This document shows positions 28,801 through 33,287 of a stretch of DNA of 33,287 nucleotides, one piece after another (positions within the stretch are counted from its first letter, which is position 1; every line of letters starts with the position of its first letter). Origin of the DNA: Candidatus Pacearchaeota archaeon (GTDB lineage: Archaea; Nanoarchaeota; Nanoarchaeia; Pacearchaeales; GW2011-AR1). Made by a program: the position numbers and the translations under genes. Location: assembly GCA_002690445.1 (NCBI GenBank), contig NZER01000108.1, forward strand, positions 1-33,287, in the 5' to 3' direction. The notes beneath the pieces were generated by a model. It was not told the origin of the DNA, did no database searches, and saw only the letters and a list, made by a program, of their open reading frames with translations.

Positions 28801-30618
28801 AGGTATATATGGTTTCTCATCGACTTTGACAACATGCGCCCTTTTAATAAAACCAGCTCGCAACATGTCGCGCTCGATATGTTCAGTAGCTTTCAATATA
28901 GGTCTGTTTCCTGATGGAATTGTATCTTGTATTTTAATAACTACTGTTCCACCAACTCTTGTTATACGATTAGTTTCTTGAACCATACGAGACCAGAACG
29001 CAAAGGCCTCCTCTCTTGTATCAAAGGTAGTCATTTTTCGTGCAGTCTTTGTTGTCCTCTTACCTGTGGAACGAAGCATGTAAGGGGGATCAAGAAAAAC
29101 GCTATTGACAGAGGCACTCTCTATAGGAAGATCAGCCTCCATTATATCATGTTTAACTGTCGTATTGTCCAAAGGATCTTTATCAAATTTCTGTCTCGGT
29201 TCACTAAACCTTCCATTTTCGTGCGTAGTACCTTTATGATAGAAAGGATCTACGTCAAATCTCTCAGGTATGGCATCATCCAACTCGCGAAGTTTGTCAA
29301 AGGTTGCTGCTTCTCCTGCATTCTTATTTGCTCCGTGTCTTACTTCTCCGCGTGCTACAGGTACCGTTGAAGCAGGAAACAACTTTCCAGTAGGATCTAC
29401 TTCATCTAGCTTCCCTATATATTCCCGAAGAAGAGCAGCATTCACGCCCTCTTCACTAGACGCTCTACCTAGAAGCTCATCAGCTTTTATATTCAGCTCA
29501 GCTTTCTGCGCCATATTCTGCGGAAACACGCGAGGTTCGGGTATAGGATCAGGGGTGTATACACGACGGCCTTCTTCCGTCGCGTGTCTCTTCTCTCGCC
29601 GCACTAGCGCCGCCACCTGGGCATTTCGGACCTGACGTCTTGCATCCGCAGCTATTATTCTAAGAGCAACCCCTCCCCCGGCAAGAGTACCATTTATTAT
29701 AAAAGATTCTAAACCTTGTTTAAACTTGTTATTCGCCTCACTATCATCAGGGTCAGCAACAAGGGCTTCTGCAAAAGGTCCACCTACGTGCTCTTTGAAC
29801 AGGTCAGCAAGTCTTGGCTCCGTCGCAGAGAATATAGCAAGATCGCTTGCTACTGCTGCAACAACGAAACCAGGCGCGCCGCCGGTCTTGGCGCCAGCGA
29901 ACATGATGGGCGCCATAGGAATTAGACGACTAGTCGTGTTAAATATACCCTCTGTTAAATTACTCGCCTCAAAGCTTGTCACCGTCGTAGCTATATCAGG
30001 ATCTCTAGATGCTAGCTGCATATACAGCTCATAGAGCTTTTCAGATCTCGAGGAATCTTCAGGATCTAACGGTTCTTGTCCAAAAAGAGAGCGCATCTGG
30101 TCACGTACATAGTCCTCAGCCCTTCCTGCGGCTAAAGCCCCTTCTCCAATACCCTTCAGTATAGCCTCCCCAACACGAGAATCGCCAACCTCATCTGCAG
30201 CACGACCAAGCACGCCGCCAACATCGTTGAGCCAGCCCGACATACTTCCGAAAATACCTAAGCCCTCTGTGGGCGGATGAATCTCTATGCCCTCAAATTG
30301 ATCCATATCAGCTTCTTCAGGACTTGAGAGTGTATCCAGCAAAGACTCAAATCTTCCCTCGATCTTAGGCTCTGAAGAACCAGCACCTATATCTGTTCCA
30401 GGTTCTTGAGATAAAAGAGGAGTAACAGGCTCCACGTTTATTTCCTCGTCAGATAGAAGTCCCCGCAGAAGCGGAGCAGTATCCTCAGCTGTTTCTGGTG
30501 CAGTATCCTTTACCACCCCAGCAGAACTATCGCGCACAGAGGATGATGGCGCCTGCTTTGTTGGTGGCTCAACATCTATCTCTTCATCAGAGAGAAGTCC
30601 CTCGATAAGATCTGTCAT
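25822..30618 (-). CDS. Giant ejection/polyvalent-type protein with embedded methyltransferase domain
   Basis: A 1598-residue protein. Residues 7-18 and 53-64 are near-identical repeats (GLLSDEEIDVEP, GLLSDEEINVEP) in an acidic, disordered N-terminus. Residues about 225-330 contain Ala/Gly-rich hydrophobic stretches. A methyltransferase-like segment spans about 430-625, with FLDPPYML (DPPY 510-513) and NRITRVGGTVVIKIQD (550-565) followed by strands. The C-terminal half is long and helical; the region near 1005-1030 (NQAFGIAQFFRDLQFIWYN) recalls the large-polyvalent-protein domain LPD38. Polyvalent proteins are injected with phage DNA and often carry protective enzymes (Iyer, Burroughs and Aravind). 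A clear FxGxG SAM motif is not seen. Overlaps the next upstream gene by four bases. Confidence 0.75.
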   Translation of the reverse strand: MTDLIEGLLSDEEIDVEPPTKQAPSSSVRDSSAGVVKDTAPETAEDTAPLLRGLLSDEEINVEPVTPLLSQEPGTDIGAGSSEPKIEGRFESLLDTLSSPEEADMDQFEGIEIHPPTEGLGIFGSMSGWLNDVGGVLGRAADEVGDSRVGEAILKGIGEGALAAGRAEDYVRDQMRSLFGQEPLDPEDSSRSEKLYELYMQLASRDPDIATTVTSFEASNLTEGIFNTTSRLIPMAPIMFAGAKTGGAPGFVVAAVASDLAIFSATEPRLADLFKEHVGGPFAEALVADPDDSEANNKFKQGLESFIINGTLAGGGVALRIIAADARRQVRNAQVAALVRREKRHATEEGRRVYTPDPIPEPRVFPQNMAQKAELNIKADELLGRASSEEGVNAALLREYIGKLDEVDPTGKLFPASTVPVARGEVRHGANKNAGEAATFDKLRELDDAIPERFDVDPFYHKGTTHENGRFSEPRQKFDKDPLDNTTVKHDIMEADLPIESASVNSVFLDPPYMLRSTGKRTTKTARKMTTFDTREEAFAFWSRMVQETNRITRVGGTVVIKIQDTIPSGNRPILKATEHIERDMLRAGFIKRAHVVKVDEKPYIPKGSKKKQSYINYLVYEKADPNITGVRESLISTLERRLAAEAKRTESAAKKGKELPQRSAPGEGDGRLLEFRLEQSAAAIADAGRVSGKALADFANRLLFDQAGPMRDVLLGLGDLGKRAEASWNLIKGAGPAAAESVRALDKAVLSKLPYRIKRELNALIYYERQTEILASGKTITVRNPETGKRQLLTQEDIKKSVDNLKERVGPEWFATISHRRDIYYGLMAKPLDDLYAAGMLTSAEYKRMKDFRYQPTAVFERVSALDPITTVQVMGKDISITSSGIKPLNSVQERIMETDAVMLAEQVLMRTSARIAKNRANQDLYQLAIKHPDNGFVLSQRPKGPHGKDYDKVSVMIDGVRQEFYMDNAFTKMWSQAGSNTNQEIAAMVGLISGAPVVRTFATGINQAFGIAQFFRDLQFIWYNTNHYSVIPHIALKEMAVELKQVAGDAIRREGDYLAYVRDGGTFNFMVREAQSVDHPSILTVFGESGLGVSPRLARGSRATRKGIKTTFTLLSYLGHTTEIMVRLATRRRAIRRMMEEKGMRYDPDGPFPREMERMATEEARSGGIDFSQGGSLIKQLDVVMPYLNVTFQAWRRTGEGIRRNPKRYAAAVANAWAVSTSLYFYNRFSAPECWAAVSATEKANGFVVCTNFSYIDSDGEQRWIYGVIPADQIMRAVKSVPEALLGWFIDDESPGEHLFKGLEASASLLGDPTMAIPPTLKALQEYASNRSTYTGRNFWKDPPGNQPPETEISAGGREANPLAQDIAIPLGLSPRRLEGSARSIVPSNELTAVAIEAYSLLTEGQFTKEIRDAYADHSAALIAEIAPFERFIRTTFKDANDLDRLESSAQVVRGEDQIRNESLDNHLDTLIKDMPPRINMAKIRTEMEPFIKDTFPSDALQETAIKRVINTVKFLNKLRSLPQERSNGIPGKRWWLALRGEKIEVRAKAFTESYFISNRTKQNREDMNTMLKLMFPDSLELHRLVLKYKKEARGK

Positions 30619-32282
30619 GGTCGTTTCCCGACGGCTTCTCTGATTCTTTCGGATAATGCCAGTAGATATTCTGCAACCTCGATCTGTGTGAAGCCTCTTT
30701 CGATCAGGGAAGCGACAAGATCTCTTTGCTTGATGACTCTCGAGATAGCTTCAGTTTTTAGTTCTTCATTATCATCCGACCGCTCTATTTCCATTATCTT
30801 ATTTGCGAAGTTTGTTCTTAATCCATCAGTGTTAGGGATAATAAGACCGGCGTCAAATAAACGAGTTGCTTCCGCTTTGGCCTTATTAGCTAACTCTGAG
30901 TCGCCTGTTATGCCTATGCCTGTTATATTCCCGCGTTCTACTGTACGAGACTCAATCAGGAGAGTTTCAGCCCTTCTCATCGCATAACCAAATTCTAGTT
31001 TTTTGAGTGGACCTATGTTGAGCGCGCCCCAGATACCATCTTCTATCTGCCCGCCGAATTCTCTGAAGATTTGATTCTTTGCTCGCTGGAGAAGTGGAAA
31101 TTCCATGCGTGCTTGATTAAGAGTTATACCATGCGCTTTAGCGTAACCTACAGTAGCCTCTTTTATTTTTATATCCTTCTCATCTGTCGATCCATTTAGT
31201 TGTTTATTAAGGGCAATATTCGCTTCCACGTTAGCAGTGCTGGCCTTGATCCTCGCTGTCTCTTGAGCGAGCCTTTCGGTTTCCGTTTTCTCTTCTTCCA
31301 AAGCCGCAGTCTGCTCTGCGAGCCTACTTTCTCTCTCGTCCCTTCGCTCTTCAAGTTCAAGCGCGCGGAGTTCGATATGTAGACCTTCAAGCCTATCCAG
31401 TGCTATTAGACGATCAGCAGCTGTTTTTGCCTCCAGTGCCTCTTGCCTTAACTGAAATTCCTTTTCTCTGAGGGTGTGTTCGCGCGAACTCATCAGACCA
31501 GCTTCGTGGTCTCGTTGCGTCTTATTCCTTTGTGCGATAATATCAGCTTTTGACTCTCTAATCTGTTGTTCGTTCAACTCTATTTTGCTATCATTCAATC
31601 TTTTTAGCTCAGTCAGACGACCTTCATCAAGCTTAAGTCTGCCAGCAGATGTTTCAGCTTGAGCTGCACTAGCCTGCGCAGACTCTAGCCGTGCTTGAAC
31701 TGCTACATCTCCTTGATCCAACTCGCGTTCTGTGTACTCTGCTGCTAAGCTTCCAGTCTTTCCTCCTTCTTTATCAGCTGCTAACACATCTATCTGATGC
31801 CCTACCTGAGCAAAGGTGCCGCCGAGCCTAGCCATCTCCCCTGACACAAACTTCTGAGCGCTTGCGGGAGCGGCGTCATAGATATCTTTATCAATAGGCT
31901 TCATAAACGGCTTGCCTGTTTCTGTATCAACCTCGATAGATGAGTTGAAAGCATGTATCAAAGCTCCGCCAGTTGTACGATCAATACCCTCTATACGAGC
32001 ACCAACCATCTGATTAGCTAACTCAGTATTTGCCTGTCTTTGCTTTGGATCAGCATCGATAGATGTTATAGCAGTAACGAACGCACTATGCGCGCGTCTT
32101 ACATCTGCTCTGCTCGCAGTTGGATCTTGCAGAGTGTTGCCTAAATTAGTGAAGGCCTCTTCAAACTCACTTCTTACCTTCCTCTTATTAAAGCCCGCAG
32201 AGAAATCCTCCGCAAATTTCCTGATACCAACGCCAACACCTTGAAGTCTTTTATCTTCTGGAAGTCGTACAACAGTTGCCAT
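30615..32282 (-). CDS. Coiled-coil virion/ejection protein (555 aa)
   Basis: A 555-residue, highly charged helical protein. Residues about 175-370 are a near-continuous coiled coil (TELKRLNDSKIELNEQQIRE, LRALELEERRDERESRLAEQ). The N-terminal 170 residues are helical (IRKFAEDFSAGFNKRKVRSE), and the end is a helical bundle (LIERGFTQIEVAEYLLALSE). Paired with the giant protein (four-base overlap), this is the usual organisation of podovirus ejection proteins that extend the tail into the envelope. AAGGAGATAAATC precedes the ATG. Exact family not recognised. Confidence 0.7.
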   Translation of the reverse strand: MATVVRLPEDKRLQGVGVGIRKFAEDFSAGFNKRKVRSEFEEAFTNLGNTLQDPTASRADVRRAHSAFVTAITSIDADPKQRQANTELANQMVGARIEGIDRTTGGALIHAFNSSIEVDTETGKPFMKPIDKDIYDAAPASAQKFVSGEMARLGGTFAQVGHQIDVLAADKEGGKTGSLAAEYTERELDQGDVAVQARLESAQASAAQAETSAGRLKLDEGRLTELKRLNDSKIELNEQQIRESKADIIAQRNKTQRDHEAGLMSSREHTLREKEFQLRQEALEAKTAADRLIALDRLEGLHIELRALELEERRDERESRLAEQTAALEEEKTETERLAQETARIKASTANVEANIALNKQLNGSTDEKDIKIKEATVGYAKAHGITLNQARMEFPLLQRAKNQIFREFGGQIEDGIWGALNIGPLKKLEFGYAMRRAETLLIESRTVERGNITGIGITGDSELANKAKAEATRLFDAGLIIPNTDGLRTNFANKIMEIERSDDNEELKTEAISRVIKQRDLVASLIERGFTQIEVAEYLLALSERIREAVGKRP

Positions 32283-32348
32283 GATTTATCTCCTTAACAT
32301 GGACCAATTTCGATTATAGACTTAGGCATCTTTGTATCCATCCATCTC

Positions 32349-33272
32349 TCAGGGGCCACCGAATACGGCAGCGCCGGCCGGCCCGCCGAGAACAGAACCG
32401 ACGGCGCCGATAATATCGCCAGCAATGCCCTGCGAGCCAGGATCAACTGTGACAATATTCTCCATCTGCGTCGTGCCGAGGAACGACAGGAGCAATCTAG
32501 CTTTCTCTTCTGCCGCCTCCTGCCTTCTGATAAACTCGTCCCTGATACCCTCAACACGCTCTTTCTCAGGCCGCCTTCCTACTTCTGCGCTCTGGATAAT
32601 GGAGTTGAGCATACTCGCATCAAGACCTGTTACTTGACTGAGCTGTTGTAGAGCTTGAACCTTCCTATTCTGATCAGCTTCTCGCGCCTCAAAGGCTATT
32701 CGCGCGCGCTCTCTTCCCATCGTTTCAATGAGAGTCTCTCTCGCATCACTTTCTGCGCCCATTCGATCGCTGCCAAAGAAAGATCCAGAAAACCGCTTGC
32801 CTATATCGGGGATGGTATCTTCTCTGAATATCTCCAAGAGAGGATCACGCACAGACGTCTCAAAATACTTGTTTATGTCTGTTGGTCCCATCGTCAGAAG
32901 TTCTTCAAGAGCAGTACGTCCTGCTCGAGAAGTTTGTCCAACGCCAGTACCTGATGCAATCTGCTGTGCCAATGTCTCAAGAGCTGCAAGAGAAGTAGTA
33001 GTTGCAGCAGGAGCAGGGGCGCTAGTCTCACCAGTGAAGGGTACAACAGTACTGCTGATCGGTCCGCCGCCTGTCTCAGCAAACGTGGTAAATATATCAG
33101 ATACCTGTTCTTGATTAGGTGATAGCGTCGACAAGCTTTGCGTATCAATAGAGGGCGCTCGTCCAAACATCATATCGCCTGCGCCAATAGGATCTAAGAT
33201 AGAGCCACTTATATCTTGCAAGAAGTTCGGGTCTTCTTCTGTACTCTGATTAAAATCAAAGAGATCAGTCAC
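32349..33272 (-). CDS. Virion/ejection-region protein (307 aa)
   Basis: A 307-residue protein with a Ser/Thr/Pro-rich, probably disordered first third (TGETSAPAPAATTTSLAALE) and a helical middle (FETSVRDPLLEIFREDTIPD, then SGSFFGSDRMGAESDARETL and MGRERARIAFEAREADQNRK). It ends in a hydrophobic Gly/Ala tail (IIGAVGSVLGGPAGAAVFGG) that could insert in membranes. Similar small proteins precede ejection proteins in podoviruses. The GTG start at 33272 is fixed by AGGAGGG seven to eight bases upstream, at the very edge of the window. Upstream genes lie outside. Confidence 0.7.
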   Translation of the reverse strand: MTDLFDFNQSTEEDPNFLQDISGSILDPIGAGDMMFGRAPSIDTQSLSTLSPNQEQVSDIFTTFAETGGGPISSTVVPFTGETSAPAPAATTTSLAALETLAQQIASGTGVGQTSRAGRTALEELLTMGPTDINKYFETSVRDPLLEIFREDTIPDIGKRFSGSFFGSDRMGAESDARETLIETMGRERARIAFEAREADQNRKVQALQQLSQVTGLDASMLNSIIQSAEVGRRPEKERVEGIRDEFIRRQEAAEEKARLLLSFLGTTQMENIVTVDPGSQGIAGDIIGAVGSVLGGPAGAAVFGGP

Positions 33273-33287
33273 TTCAATTCCCTCCTA

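Noticed and set aside
29270..30034. Plus-strand frames antisense to the giant protein
   Set aside because: Serine-rich shadow frames without RBS, opposite to a gene with continuous coding signal.
32294..32341. 15-codon minus-strand frame MDTKMPKSIIEIGPC between two virion genes
   Set aside because: It fills the gap and ends just before the next RBS, but its own RBS is poor and nothing supports translation.

Overview
The window looks like a large part of the genome of a tailed phage with a short, P22-like tail (podovirus morphology), infecting an unidentified and probably Gram-negative bacterium. The evidence is a 470-residue homologue-like match to the P22 gp10 tail hub, a beta-helix tailspike, a tail fibre, a set of long ejection-type proteins, a GH108 muramidase endolysin, and a complete phage replication block (family A polymerase, helicase-like ATPase, PD-(D/E)XK nuclease, recombination ATPase, probable ssDNA-binding protein). 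No rRNA, tRNA, integrase or phage RNA polymerase was seen. The three convincing promoters are of the host sigma-70 type (TTGACA, 17-bp spacer, near-consensus -10). Portal, major capsid protein and large terminase are not in the window and presumably lie outside it.

Layout. (1) Positions 1-7091, minus strand: a late operon read leftward from a promoter at 7121-7149. It starts with a 56-aa protein and a terminase-small-subunit-like HTH protein, then structural genes, a tail fibre, a tailspike and the gp10-like hub, and runs off the left edge. From about 5640 leftward it is GC-rich (63-68% in sampled lines) against about 47% elsewhere, which suggests an exchanged host-recognition module. (2) Positions 7092-7728: divergent control region with palindromes and a structured leader. 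(3) Positions 7729-25304, plus strand: early genes. Two small genes end at a terminator (8431-8465). They are followed by a repeat-rich, AT-rich non-coding stretch (8464-8935), the best replication-origin candidate, and then a strong promoter (8936) opening a long series of small, tightly overlapping genes of mostly unknown function. A second strong promoter (13360) starts a 130-aa gene. From 14038 on lie the nuclease / ATPase / SSB-like module, a holin-like membrane protein, a low-GC cluster of tiny genes, a ParB-methyltransferase fusion, a triple zinc-ribbon protein, the polymerase split over two genes, and the helicase-like ATPase. (4) Positions 25279-33287, minus strand: endolysin and three virion/ejection proteins, entering from the right edge.

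The two leftward blocks make sense as the two ends of one late region if the genome is circular or circularly permuted: terminase-like gene, then tail genes, then (outside the window) head genes, then ejection proteins and lysin. Early genes then form the single rightward arm.

Most notable: (a) a family A DNA polymerase carrying an N-terminal uracil-DNA-glycosylase-like domain and split by an in-frame stop just before catalytic motif A, with a 15-codon mini-ORF bridging the break; (b) a 1598-residue ejection/polyvalent-type protein with an embedded DNA methyltransferase-like segment (DPPY); (c) a ParB-like domain fused to a second DNA methyltransferase; (d) a repeat-rich origin candidate; (e) a 17-nt near-palindrome present three times in the same orientation about 7 kb apart.
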